Shown one piece after another: positions 22,832 through 37,800 of a stretch of DNA of 64,000 nucleotides; positions within the stretch are counted from its first letter, which is position 1; the number at the start of each line of letters is the position of its first letter. The notes under the pieces were generated by a model. It saw nothing but the letters and a program-made list of their open reading frames with translations. It searched no databases and was not told where the DNA came from. The DNA comes from Rhodamnia argentea (taxonomy: Eukaryota > Streptophyta > Magnoliopsida > Myrtales > Myrtaceae). The position numbers and the translations under genes were made by a program. Where the stretch lies: assembly GCF_020921035.1 (NCBI RefSeq), contig NC_063151.1, forward strand, positions 32,742,934 through 32,806,933, in the 5' to 3' direction.

Positions 22832-25800
22832 TCAATGAAGAGCACATGTAGTTACATGAGCATATATCTGCTCCAAATGCCCATTTCTCACCTCAGAAAT
22901 AACAGAAAGGAGGGGGAGAATTTCTTGCAAAGAAGAAATCTGGTCCAGTGCTAATGATGCTTCCCCCATGTATCTCTTTTCAACCTCGGTTCTGGATTCT
23001 CCGTTATGCCCCTACAAGATGAAAACCCATTGAGAAGAAAGGTCGTATTTTGTTTGACTAGCAATAAAAAGAGAAACAGAAAATACTGGTAGGAATTCAA
23101 ATACAAGGATCAGATGACGTTCATGTCAAATTTTACGCACATAAAGAGTGTCCTGAACCGTTTAACTTCCAACATGTAGATATTATGAGGGACACATGAA
23201 CTGCCCGTCAATATTTAGTTGCTGACAAAGAGATAAAGGAGTAATGCTTGTCAATATTTAGTTGCTGACCAATGAGATAAGGGACACTTCTCTGCACACT
23301 AAAAATCATCAAATTTCACTGTCAATCCCAGTATAGAACGTGTAAGCATTTACCTGACTCAACCTTTCATTACTTGGAAACCCCGACAACAACAGCAAAA
23401 GACGGCGTAATGTTTTCAAATTTGTTATGTCTTCATCAGTCAAAGCAGAGAAGGAAAATGATGTCCCAAATGGTATGTATGATACTGCTGCAGATGTTAA
23501 AGAATCAACCGTAGCTAGACCAAGTGCATCCACGCCCTGAATTCAACCAGCAGTACATTAGGCAGTGTCACATTTGATTCACTATTACATGCCATCAAGT
23601 AAATCTATCTAATCACCATCATCATCATCATCATCATTAGTTGAATAAGGCACATCCATTTCTCAGTTCCAAGAGAGGCATTCTGCTGAAAGGCAACTGC
23701 AATTCAGCCTGCCATTTCTGGATATAAACTAAGGGGGGAATTCCAAAAAAGGGCCTGAAGTGCTCAAATTATTTCAAAGAAAGGCCTAGTCGAAAGGCAT
23801 TTTTGCCCTCTACTTTTTTGAATTTTTTTTCCTTTTCTGTTTTTCTTTTTGCCTTTTCTTTTCTCTTTTTCTTTTTTCTCCCCTCCCTTCCCCACTAGTG
23901 CCGACCTCACGTGAGAGCCGCCTCGCCCGAGCTGGCATCAGGTGAGGGCGGCCTCACCAGCCCAGGCGAGGGCGAGGGTGGCCCTCGCCGGCATCTGTCT
24001 AGGGTCGCCCTTGCCGCCCAAGTGAGAGGGCCCTCGGCCGACGCTGGCCCGGGTGAGGCTGATGCCGCCTAGGCAAGGTCGGCGATGGCCTTTGGAGGGG
24101 AGGGGAGACAAAAGAAAAATAAAAAAGAAAAAAATGGCAAACATAAAAATAGAACAAGAAATTTTTTTTAAAAAAGTAAAGGACGAATATGCCCTTCGGC
24201 CAGGCCCTTCTCTGAAAAAATTTGAGCACTTCAGGCCCTTATGTAAAATAAGGTCCACTCCAAGTTCTTATTTGAAAAAAACGAGGGCACTTAGCAGTCT
24301 AAGCCTTTTATGCTTCTCATAACAGGACAATCTCTTGAAGAACAGGAGATAAAGTTATGAGAGAAGCGTAGCTATATCTTTTGCAGGGCCAGTTAAAAGG
24401 TAATAAGCCCTTCTCATTCAAATCTCCCTTCTTTTATATCTTACAAGCAAATCATTGTACATATTGAACGTGTTTGTTTATGAGGTATACATGAATGCAA
24501 TATAATGTATGTACACAATGTAAGAGACAAGCCCTTACAAACTTTCTGATCTCCTTACAATATATGTCCTTACCTGATACAAGCCGAAAGTGTGTGGTAG
24601 ATTCGTAAAAGTTACATATTCACAGTAATAAATATTGATCAATTTGACGGAGACAAATTTTTCAATGATCTATATAGAATTACACCAACTGATGTACTTG
24701 ATAGGGAACAGCTTGTTTTTTAATTAGAATGAAGAGACAGAGCAACAGCATTGGCCACATTCAGTGAACTTGATAAGCTGAGAATTTATGTGGAGGGTTT
24801 AAGCTTCAATCCTGATGAATGAGGATGAAAAAAAGTTAAAAGAAATGATTTAAGCATGAGAGATATAGAAAATGTGAGTACCACAAAAAACAGAATTATT
24901 TAACATGGTTTAACAGTTTGGCTACACCCACAAAAAAGTTCAATGGAGAGAACCTGTGTCTAAAGAAAGGAATAAAGAAAGCTCTTGAAGGTGGGTTTTA
25001 AGAATCTGAAAAGAGACAGATAAAAAAAAAAGAAAAAGAAACTGAAAAGATAAAAAAAAATGTGTCAAAACTGAGCCCGGCCCCTCTCCCCAGCAGCCTT
25101 CTGTAGGACAAAAAATCGTCATGCCACTAAAGCAATTCTGTTTATAGAAAGCTGATCCCAAACTTCAATAGATGTCATACTCTAGGCATTGAGTCTCCAA
25201 GCCTCGTGCCAACAATGGGACCCAGGATCACCTAAATCTTGTAAGTTTCATACCCTAAAAAGTTCGAGCACTGTCTTCCACTTGTCTGCTCCAAGAAAAG
25301 ATATTACAATTTTGATTTAGATGCAGAAACTAGGAATTTTGGGTAAGGACTTGAGTGTCACAGACTCACAATGGTTCCATGAACAGTTAAGGTCAGTACA
25401 TTAAGTTGAACTGAAACATCTTCTTGCTCATCTTTTCAACATTACAGGAAAAACGGAACCAGGTGACTAGAAACTAACCTTAGAGAATTCTTCAAGTATT
25501 ATTTCTCTAACAAAACTACCCTGCCAAATTGATCAAATAAACCAGTTAGAGGAGAATAAATGCTCTTCAGGCCAAAGACACAGATTATGTGATGGAAAAC
25601 GCTGGATTATACCTTTTCAGTTAATGTGAAAGAGAGAATTTGCTTGATAACCATTCTAGAATCATTTCCTTCTACCTGCCTTTTCATTAAGGCCTTATCT
25701 GTTCTGGCACGAAGAGACTGTGAAACAAGAAAATACAAGATATGAACTATTAAAGATTGAGAAAAGAACCAGTTTAAGAAATAAAAACACCAATTACTGC

Positions 25801-28800
25801 AATTTCAACAGTAGTCCCTAAATTATGACTGACTGCCTCCTGAATTATCATACGGTTGCAAGATGTGACTCCTCTACAAGTGGAAAAGGAAGGTAATGCA
25901 CAAGACTCAGAATATGGGCAAAAAACCTCTTACAAAACAGAAAGGGAGCTGAGGAAGGAGATGGAAAAGTGCTTACCTCAGTTAGAAGAGATTCCAGGCG
26001 ATCAACTCGAAAAAAACCATTCTGCAAGAATGGGTTGTTGGCATTAGGATTGTCCTCTCACCACCATACATGCTAGCACCTTCTCATATCTAATTTTCCA
26101 GGACAAGACTTACATATTTACCTCATAAAGAAGAGCCTGCAGAGAGGACTTCAGCTTGGGTGAGCTGTCAGACAAAACTTTTCTGGCAATCCATGGGTAA
26201 GTGCTGCCCAAAACTTTATAATCTGGGTTAAGGCCAATTGCAATTCCCTCCAATACAGCAAGGCTGGAAGAAATAAATTATGCAGAGAATACACACAGTT
26301 TTCAATCTCAACAACACAAGTAGTCAAAAGAAGCATCTTCAAGTCCCACAAAAGTCCAACCATGCAGGAAACCAGACAAAAGTTTCCACCGTCATTGCAT
26401 AATTACCTTCTGATAACAAGAGAAAAGTATGAAGGTATTTGGAACTTGAACTTGTACCTGATAAATTGGAGGACATCAGTCTCCTTCATTACAACTAAGT
26501 ATCAAAATTTTACATGCATGAGGTAAAAAGTATCCTATAATTCTAACTGCTGCTTAATTCTTGTTGGCCTAGATGTAAAAGCAAAAGATACAGCTACGAT
26601 GATCTTCAAGGCAATTCTACAGCACCAGATTTTCCGACTGTTCCAGCATCTAATTTGTTAAACATATGAAATGTGCACAGACACTGTAACATTTAGATGA
26701 CGAGGATAAGTAGCTAGTTATGAATGGAAGAATCATTCAAGAAAAGGTTCTGGTCTCAGCTTCTAAAGTGTGAAGTACCTTGAATAATTGACCTCCCTCA
26801 ACTCCTCTGTATATGATTGTTAAGCATCGCATATGATGTCAAACGGTTAATGCAATCCTTGTTTCTCTCACATTTTTTTCCAAAATACTCCTGAATTGAT
26901 TCCAGATATGAGCCAGCCTTCATGATAATCATTTATGAATAGGTCTTGGCATAATCTAAATTCCACACCCTATCTTTTTTTCTAAGATTCCTCCACAACT
27001 GAATTTATTGCCCCCAAATCTCTGATATAATACTACACCAGTCAACCAGAATGTGTATGCGAGATGAAAATATCAGTTCTAACTCAAGGTGGTGGGAAGG
27101 AGCTTACATGGTGGTTCCTAGGTTTCCCAAGAGGTCACCGAAACTTATGTTGCGGATTCCCCTAGCAACAGCATTTTGGAAAACACCTAGACAGAAGCGA
27201 ATGTGAGATTGAATAAAATGGATCTCTCCAAGTGGAAAACCATGACGTCTCACCTGTTAAAGCATTTGTGACAGCTTCCTTGTCTGCAGTAGGTGGAAGA
27301 AGCCTGCAAATATTGTAATTGTACATCCCCAGAAATTTAAGAAGGTCAAACAAACTACTATATGAGCAATTGAAGAGGAAAGCAGTAGTTATTCTTGTTT
27401 TAGTAGGGAAGTGGTAATGCTAATCGTACCCAAGAGTAACAAAGTCCTTGCTTAGTGCTACAAAATCACGATTTACAAGATGGAGACAGGCTTCAATAAA
27501 TCCATCACGTAATTCCTGTTCAAATTCACCCATCATACCGAAATCTGGTTGGAAAAAATATCAAATTCCACTCAGTCAATTGAAAACTTCCAGTGCACAT
27601 ATATGTTTCGAGATTAACCTACATTCTTAACATTTGGCAGAGATTATTGCATAATTCAGTGACAAACATAATGATCATGTCATGAATCTCCTCCGACTCT
27701 AATAACGTGTGTGAGAAATAGATCAATCGGAGGCATACATGGTAGAAACAAACAAACAACGCAATGGAAGTTATGCATGATGATGCCAATGCAAACAAAG
27801 CCATAAAGGTTACTCATGAAAAATTTGCCCCGGCATTTTCACAAGGACGACTCTTCTGAATAATTTGGTAACTACTCATTATCTTATACATCCTATTCCA
27901 CCATTTTGTGTTTGAGAATAAGCTTAATCCACCAACATTTATTTATATACCCCATATATAGCCTGGGTAATATTTAGCTGATTGGGGGCATATTTGTCCA
28001 TATTTTTTAATTATATTTTGTATGGAGGCAATAAGGGTGATATTGTAATTTTAACCTTTTGGCTTTACTAATAGATAGTTTGGAGTCACGACCTAATCAA
28101 GCATTTAGTTCAGATTTTTGTCTCTCAATATGGTATCAAAATAAGGACTAAACTCAAACACTAGCCCTAATCTCTTCTCTGCGCAACCTTCTTTTCTCTC
28201 TCGCTTCTCGCCTTCACCCTCTACCACTGCAGTTCCTTCTCGCCTTCTCTTTTGATCTCTTTAGCAGTGTAAAGCACTATTGAGGTGATTCTTTGAATTT
28301 ACTGTCTGCCCTAAACCTCACCTCTATGAGATAAAGTTTCTTTGCGATCGGTGATAGGTGGTTCAACATCTTTTGCAATTTTTTGGATCTTGTTTGAGAT
28401 TGTTTCTGCCTTGCCGCCGACCTACAATTCTTTAGTGTGAGAAGACCAAAGTACTACGGTTCGTGGACCACCATATTCCTTTTATTTCAGATTCTTTGGG
28501 ATGAATCGGAATTATCGATTTTTTTTCAGGTTTTCAAAACCCAGCAAAAATCGGTTTTTGTCTTCCCTCGATCTGATTTGGCTGATTTTTGGAGACAACT
28601 TCAACCCACTACCAAAAGACTTTGATCCAATTATTGGCCTTTCTTGGAAATTTTTGGTGGTTCAATTGCTCCTTTCACACTTTTCAAGTCGATTTCTGAG
28701 ACACAATGTCTGAGGATTCAATTGTGGCCGTATGCATTATATTACTTTTGCTATGATCTTTGTAAAACTTAACGGCACAAATTATTTGATATGATCAATA

Positions 28801-31800
28801 TGCATTCTTGACCATTGCAGACTGTGGGCTTACAAGACATATGAATGGCACTTCTGTGAAGCTGGCTACATCGGGTACTACTCGGGACAAATGGATCTCG
28901 AATGACTCTTTGGTAATATCCTAGCCACATATTGCAAAAGGATATTTGCTTCTCAATCTTGCGTCGCAGATTTGGTCGACTACAAGAGATACTTATGGTC
29001 AACCCGGGAATAATGCACGGGTATATCAACTTCGAAAGGTTCATGACACCACACGGAAGGAGATGACTATATCTCAATATTATCTTGAGCTTAGGAGTTC
29101 GTGACAAGAGCTATGTCTTTATGTCAATTATTACCCAATCAATGATAAGGACATTGATGCCTACAAGAAGTACATTGGACAACATCGAGTTTACGATTTC
29201 TTGGCGAGGATTGAATGTTGAATATGATCAAATATGTGTTAAAGTCCTTAGATGGTCTCTATTCCCTACTCTAGGATAGTCCTATGCCTTAGTTCACTCT
29301 GAAGATGGTTGTAGGACAACAATGTTCCATTCCTCTACCGTTGATCGATCTGCTCTATGGACCACTACTAGCACTTCTGCCAAATCTAAATCGTCCTCTC
29401 GATTTAATGATAACTCTAAGGACGTTGTGAAGAGTAAACATTGTCACAAGCCATATCTTACTAAGACTGCCTATTGGAAGTTACTTTTGGCGTAGACAAA
29501 GTTCGCGTAGCTAATGGAAACCTTCCTTTCATTGTTGGAAAAGGGTCTATCAATTGTTTCTCCACTCTTCCCTTGTCTTCTGTTTTACCATTTCATCCTT
29601 CTTTACTAATCTCCCTTTTATTAGTAGTCCGATTCGACACTTAAATTGTAAAGTAACCTTTCTTTCCTTCTTATTGTGTTTTCCAGGATCCGGTAACGAA
29701 AAAGGATATTGGATATGGTAGACTAGAAGGTTGTCTTCATCTGCTTGAGGGTATTGGGGTTTCTACTTCTACTTCGTCTTACATGCCTCATCAACTTAAT
29801 TCGACATCGACTGATTCCCATCGGTGGCATTGCAGATTAGGCCATCCCTTTTAAGAACTTTAGAAAAAGTCTTTCCTAGTCTCATTTCAGCTTGTAATAA
29901 AGATGAGTTTTTATGTGAAGCCTATGTTTTGGCTAAGCAAACTCATTCAACATATTCATTCAAATAATAGTAGTCATTTCCATTTCCATGTGATTCACAT
30001 TGATGTGTGGGGTCCTTCCAAGTGTACTTCTATTTCCGGTCATCGATAGTTTCACTTTTACCGATTGTTATCTCGTACACTTTGGGGTAAGAGTGACGTT
30101 TTTCACTGTTTTCAAATCTTTCACAAAATAATACGGACTCAGTTCAACGCCATTATGAAAATTCTTCGCAAGAACAATGGCATTGAGTACACTGAGGATC
30201 GGTTTCAACGGTATCTCTCTAATTATGGTATTATTCATCATACTAGTTGTGTTGATACCCCAACAAAAAATGGTGTTGCTGAAAGAAAGAACCGACATTT
30301 GTCAGAGGTTGCTAGGTCTCTTATGTGTGCCTGTCATGTCCCGTTCAAGTATTGGAGTGATGCTATCTCAACCGCTGCCTATTTAATCACTTAAATGCCA
30401 ACTAGAATTCTTGATTCACATATACCGATTGATGTTTTACAAGATTGTTGACTTTTATTCTTTCCCTAGAATTTTTTGGTTGGGTTTGTTACGCTCATAA
30501 CATCACCTTTGATAGAAAGTTGAAACCCCGTGGTCTATGCTACATTTTTCTTGGGTATTCAATTACTCAAAAAGGTTATAAGTGTTATCATCCTCCTTTT
30601 GTAGGCGCACCATTGTATCTATAGATGTGATTTCGCACGAGTCTAATTACTATTACTCTGCGCCACCTCTTCGGGGGGATTGTCCTAGCGTAGAGATATT
30701 GCCATTTTGGAGTTTTCTAAGGATATTACTTACCCTCCTTCGATAGTCTCTAGTGGTTCTCCTCCTTCCCAAGAGGAGAACAACGCAACACAAGAAGAGG
30801 ATAGTACAGTACCTCAAGTAGAGAAAACAAAGCAACCACTTCAGGGGAAGACCACACCTATTAGGCAAACTATTGGTATCTTTCAAAGGCGGATTGATAG
30901 TAGCGAGATATTGAAGACGTATCTTTGTAGGGATCACACTACCAACACGTAGGTTAAGACCACTGATACATTGTCTGTTCGGTCATCCTCTCCAGATTTG
31001 GATTCTATTGCTCCTAGTGAGGTTTCTCCTTCTAATCTTCTTATTGCACTTCGAAAGGGTACTAGAACTTGTACTCAATATCCTATATCCCACGTTTCAT
31101 ATGACCTTTGTCTAGCTCTTATAGCACTTTTGTGTCTTCTCCATCTTCTGTCTCTATACCACAGAAATGGTAGAAAGCTTTTATAGATGAGAAGTGGAAG
31201 GCAGCAAAGGTGGAGGAGATGCATGTTTTGAAGATAATGTCATGTGGGATCTTGTTGCCTTTTGGGAAACAATCGACGGGATGTAAGTGGGTGTTTATAG
31301 TCAACCGGAAGATGGATGGTATTGTGGACAGCCATAAAGCACGGTTGGTGGCAAAGAGATTTACCCGGATTTAGGGAATTGACTATCAAAAAACCTTTGC
31401 TCCTGTTGTCAAGTTGAATATTGTTCGAGTGCCACTTTCGTGTGTTAATGTTGAAACTTCCACCCTTTAATGGTGAACAAACCAATCTACTTGTTTCGAA
31501 CTTAGGGTATCAGTATACTCTACACTTTACTTGTTGAGTAAAGAATCCCTTTCTCTATGGAAAGTTAGAAAAGGAGGCATATATGGAGATTCCTTCAAGT
31601 TTTTCTGGTGACAATACTCAAAAGTAAATTGCGCAAGCTAAAATGTGCACTTTATGGTTTAAAATAGTCACCTCGAGCCTGTTTTGGTAGGTTTCAAAAA
31701 GTTATGGTCTCCGTTGGGTATAAATAGACTAATGACAATCATACTTTGTTTGTGAAGAGATCATGTGCTAAAGTCACTATTCTCATTGTCCATGCAGATG

Positions 31801-34800
31801 ATATTGTTGTCAAGGAATGATACGATGAGATCAACCGGTAGAAGAAGTTTCATGGACAAGAGTTCAAGATAAAGGATCTTGGAAAGCTTCGGCATTTTCT
31901 TGGGATTGAAATTGCCAAATCCTCAAAAGCTATCTTTCTATCCCAAAGGAAGTATGTCATTGGTCTTTGACTGAAGTTGGGTTATTGAGATGTCATCCCT
32001 CCAGTACACCTATTGAGACCAATATTCGTTTTCGAGAAAAGGGTGGACCAATGGATAAGGGTTGTTATCGCCGGTTAGTGGGCAAGTTGATTAATTTGTC
32101 CCACACCCGACCCGATATTGTTTTTGTTGTGAGCCTGGTGAGTCGGTTTATGCATGATTTTGACTCAACTCATATGGATGTTGTTCTTCGTATCCCTCGG
32201 TACTTGAGTCCGCTCTTGGGAAAGGGATTTTTTTGTCTCCTCATGAGGGCTTGAAAGTTAAAGCCCATATAGATGCTAATTGAGCTGAATCTCTTGGCGG
32301 AAGTCTATTTTTGGGTATCGTACTTTATTAGGAGGAAATCTTGTGACTTGCGCAGCAAAAAGCAGAATGTGGTTGCTCGGTCTAGTGCTGAAACAAATTT
32401 TCATGTAATGGCACGGGGATTTTGTGAGCTGTTGTGGCTTCAAGGATTACTTGAAGATCTTGGTGTATATGTTCCTGTTCCTATGATGCTATATTGTGAT
32501 AATATGGCGGCTATTAGTATTGCTCACAATCCACTACAACATGACCGCACAAAACGTATGGAGATTGACAAGCACTTTATTTAGGCGAAGTTAGGGTTGG
32601 AGAATGGTTTAATTTTTGCATGTCCTTTGTTCGGTTCGGTGATCAACTTGTTGATGTATTCACTACAAGATTAGGGGGTAAATCATTTCATCATGTTTTA
32701 GTTAAGTTGGGAATGTGTGGTATCTATGCTTCAACTTGAGGGGGAGTGTTGAGAGTATATGGCCGATGGGGGCATATTTGTCAATTTTCTTTATTGCTTA
32801 TGTACGGCGCAATAAGGTTGATGTCGTAATTTCGGCCTCTTGGCTTTATTATAAATAGTAGACCTGTCAAAATGGGTCTAGAACTCATTTATTAACCCAA
32901 ATTTACTGACATGGGTAATAAATGGATCACTTAAAATGTGCAGGCCAACCATAAATGGGTTGTAGATGGACGAGCCAAAATAAATGGATCTTAAATGGGT
33001 TCCGTTATAAACTCATTTACAACCCATTTAAGTCTTAACCCATTTACAATTAAAAGCCTTGCTCCCACGTTTCATGCCGTTCCCAATTCCCACACACAGC
33101 ATCTTCTTCTTCTTCTTCTTCTTCGATTCTTCTTACTCTTCGTTCAACATAGATCTCGTTCACTGCCACCCCACTGCCTTCACCGCTGCCAACTCCGGCT
33201 ACGAAGATTGTTTCCAATTAGTCGTCAAGGAAGTCCAGAAACTCATCAAGGAAGGGTCTGTTCGTCTCTCTCTCTCTCTCTCATCAAGGAAGTCTTGAGC
33301 TCGAGATCGGTCGAATGCCGAAGAGCTCGAGGCTTGGCCAATCCGGGAGAGCCTAGGCGAGATTGAGGCTGGCCAAGATCTGGCCTCGAGCTCGCCAGCC
33401 GAGATCCGGCAAGCCTCGGGTGAGCTTGAGGCTCGCCGAGACACGGCCGGTTGCCGGGCTTCCCGCCGTCACCGAAGTCCCGCAACCGGCGGACGGAGGA
33501 GGGAGGTGCAGCTGGAGTTGCGGACGGAGGAGGGAGGTTGCAAACGAAGGAGGGGGGAGAAAAAAAGAAAAGAGAAAACATTTTATAAAAATTAAAAATT
33601 AAAAAAATTAAAAAGATTCACTAAATTCACTAAATTTATAGAAATTAAAAAAATTAAATATAGAAGTGTTTAATAATATGGGTCGGGTCAGGTATGGGTT
33701 AAGAGATTTGCACTACGCATAAATGGGTCATAAACGGGTTAACGGGTCAATTTGGGTTGGACCATTTAAGACCGGACCCAAGCCCAACTCGACCCGACCG
33801 TTTGATAGGTCTAATAAATAGATAGCTTGGGGTCACATCGACCTAACCAAGCATTCAATTCAGATTTTGGTGTCTCAACAACATGCAAAACGAGTATTGA
33901 TTGGCATTATACATTATTTAAGGCATATACCTAAATAAGCAAGTTTCCCGTCATATGTCCGAAGCGGATTGCCGGGGTGTGGATCAGCATGGTAGAAGCC
34001 ACATTCCAAAAGTTGATTGAATGAGCAGTAAACTCCAACCTGTTAAAAACATGAAAATGTCCCATTAATACTGAGCCAAGACCTCAAGTAGTGAAATCAC
34101 TCATTGCCAAACAATAACAACATTATTGTAGTTAAAGAAGTGACCTCAACCAAGTAGAGATCCTTAATTTCAGACAACTTTTGTCCCTGCAACAGGCAAA
34201 CAATGCCAGTAAAAGCATAAGCAAACTAAAGAAGAAAACCCGCCATGTTCAAATGGAAAGATCTTATTAAGGACTTCTGCAAAGCACAAGCAATTCCAGT
34301 GATTGTCAATTTACCATTTTTGGTGATCTATTGAAAAATACATGTGAAAGTTCTACTCTTATACACCTATGACACAATTTTTGCTGTTTGGGGGGAGATC
34401 CACGTGTAACAATGTTTGTCTCCTCCTCCAGCTTCTTCACTCTTCATGAGATTGGAATCATCCAAGATTTGACCTTTTCAAGAGACGAACCCTAAAAACA
34501 ATGACCTGAGAGATGATTTTTCTGGAATATCCAGGTTCCATTCAAATTATGTAATTGAATACATCCCTTCATAATGTATGAGCAAATTAGCAATAGTTAA
34601 CATGATTGGTGGCATGCACATGTGGAAGTGACATACATTACTTACCAATGATTCAAACCCAAAGTGTTAAGGGTGCAACGAGTCGTCATTACCACAGAAG
34701 AAGTAAACATTAGTCCTAGGTATGTACCTAATTCAAAAACTTGAATACGTCCTTATCTCATCAATAAAATGGAGATAAAGTAAAACTCATCATAACCAAG

Positions 34801-37800
34801 GATAAAACAGAGTGAACTTCTAACATAGCAGTCATATTCCAATAAGAAGAAAGCACGACGAATAAATTCTACCTCTATCCACTCCATCGTCAAGACCCTC
34901 CGAGTTGTGTACTCCACGTACATCTCTGGAACTAAAACATCTCGCAAACCTCCATAAAGCTTCCTGCCAGAAATTACAACGGAAAATCATTAGGTGCCAC
35001 ACTAATAAGAGTCAATAGCAATATATTCAAGAGAACCACACCAAACCAAGTCTGCTGAAAGAATTTTCAATTTTACTCAGCAGCATAATTGGACCACCAT
35101 ATCAAAGTAAAAAGTATATCAGTTAAATCGCTTCATCACTCACATTTTACATGGTATGCTAGTATCTGATAAAATGACTTGTGGAGGTGCTATAGTGGGG
35201 GATATTTAAACAAAAGAAAAAGAACGATGAGGAGGAGCAGGAGAAAGGTATTGTGACATTCATTTGGTGCCACAATGGTAAATCATAAGATACTTTCCAC
35301 TAGAAGATATATAATCCCACAGAGAAGATCTTGAGAAAATTTAGACAAGACTAATCCTAGTCAGTAGGACACATATAAAATGGCGGGGAAATACAATTTC
35401 AATGTGGCAGGCCAGGCCTCTTCGCAACTAGTAACCAACTTAGGCTCTTCATCAAACTCCCTTTTGCTGGTACAAAAGTCAATTAAGAATACCCCATGCT
35501 CAGGTACACGTAAAATTCCAAGACATCAACATACAAGTTTTGGACTTGTTGGATATACTATTCAAAAGTCTGTTTGCATCTTAAAACATGAATCTGCCAG
35601 GCAATGTACTCCCTATACCAAGAAGGTAACTCTTCAGTTCGACAAAGCAAATTGCAAAAACAGCTTTTTTGGATAGCAATAAGTGTTGCTCAAACAGGAG
35701 TCTAAGTCACAAAACATACGTCACAAACCCTATAACTCAGGCCTTCAGACATTTAGGTCCAAATCATTGCGCAAATCACTTACCTGAATTTGATTCCATT
35801 ATTTGCTTCTTTCTGGTAGTCCATCTCCTGCATTTAATGGATTACCTGTATTCAATAAGAAGCTCTAAGAATTTCTCTTGTAGAACCGAAAGAAGTTGGG
35901 AAATTAACACTGATATGTAGACTTAATCAACTACCAGACACATTGAAGTTACAAAAACCACCATTCAAATGGCCACAGGGAACTATTAAATATTATCACC
36001 TCAAGGAAGTTGGTGGGGCTGAGAATGAGCATCTAACTCCTACTTTGGTTCAACAACAAGAGGAACTATTTTCAAGGATGCTGTCTCTACCATTCTGTTT
36101 CCAACGGGACAAATTTGCACAAGTCGGTTTCTTTTTTTTTTTCATTTGGTATATTACAGGTGAAGTTATTAAGGCATAAAGATAGATTTAAGCTATTCTT
36201 GTATTTTTGACAATAGTGTCACAACCAGACTGGTAAGAACCAGATTCGTGACTGGTCCTACTTCAACTGGTTCATCTCTGTTTTGTTTCTCTAACTTTCC
36301 CTTCTTCTCTTGAAATCTGAGCCTGTTACTCCTATAGAACCTAAACATCAAATAGACTACAATACAACCTCAGAAAGTTCAACTATGATGGTTGTGACAG
36401 GCAAATATAGTGCCGGAACTAGAGGGAAAAACCATAAAAAAAGAAGACACAGCAGAGTGTGATAAATCGTTTTAAAAGAATTCAAGAAATCATTTCACAC
36501 CATAAGCTTTACCAATTCAACGATTTTCATCTTCAACATTTTGATGCAAGAAAGCACATTATTATGTATCTTGTCGTGTGCGACCTTAAACAGCTAATAC
36601 CAACAAATAGAACGAAGCATACCCGAAAAAGACTTGATGCCCACTCATCAACAACTGCCTGCAGGTAATGCATAGTTACTGACCACAAGTATCTTTGTTG
36701 GATGATAAAATGAGTAGTTATGGGATAAGTAGGTACTGCTACCCGAAAAATTCTCTTATTCAATTCAAGATGTTAAGAAATATGCTTTACAGTACTGGAC
36801 CACTTCCAAACAGCTTAATTTTTAGGTAGGACAAATACTTGCATGACATGGTACTAAAGCACCTGTCGAAAGTTTGAATCTTACCTAGGCCATAAGGTCA
36901 TAGTAATATGTGCAGATAAGTGTTCGATATGTGCTTGTATACAATATAAGGAAACAAGTTTTCCGGGACAAGTGGTTGCCATACACAGGCCGTCCAATCT
37001 TATGTCTGACATAGAAATACCTGGAAGGAAATAAAAGCATTCAAGCAAAAAGGAATGCATCCAAGTTAGAGGTAGCTCCTTACTGGAAGATCAGTATTGA
37101 ACCGGCGAGCTTTCCTAATCAGTCCAGCTAGATATCGTAAGATCAAAATGTCCAAGGCAATAGCAGCTTGTACGCCGGGCCGCTGTACCTTCACAGCGAC
37201 ATCCTTTCCACTGCGTCGAAGCCTCGCTTGATAAACCTATAAAGCAGAGAGAGAGCGAGAGATGAGTATGAACATGAGGATATTTTATCCTCATAAGTAA
37301 CCTTGCTCGTGTTTTGATTAAAGAAACTACATATTCCTAACAGTACTAGTAATTAGCCACAGTGTAATAAGGTAGTCCCAGATATATAGAGGATACACAA
37401 TAAGGGAAAAAATCGGTGGTTTAACATATGCATCCTAAATGACACCAGATATAGGCAAGTACAAGTTCAAACCTGCCCAAGGGAAGCTGCCGCTATAGGC
37501 TCTGGTGAAATCTCCGAAAATAGCTCATCAATAGGAACCTTAAGTTCTTGTTCTATCGTGTTGAAAGCAACACTAGTAGAAAATGGAGCTATTCTGTCCT
37601 GCAACAGAGATAATTCATCCAGGTATGAAGGAGGAATCAGATCCTGCAAAGAGGACACCAAGAGATGAGCACTTAAGATAATATATAGTAATGAATAATA
37701 GAGGTGGCTGTGAAATAGAAGAGCCTCAACCAAAGGTGATTATCATTGACGTTTAATTTCTCGTGGGACATGCATGTGTCGCAAGCTTAAGCAAGAATCA

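Noticed and set aside
32995..33602. Several frames of 79-123 codons near 33.2 kb
   Set aside because: Within the hAT-like insert and composed of TTC, CT and GC-rich simple sequence; no transposase motifs.
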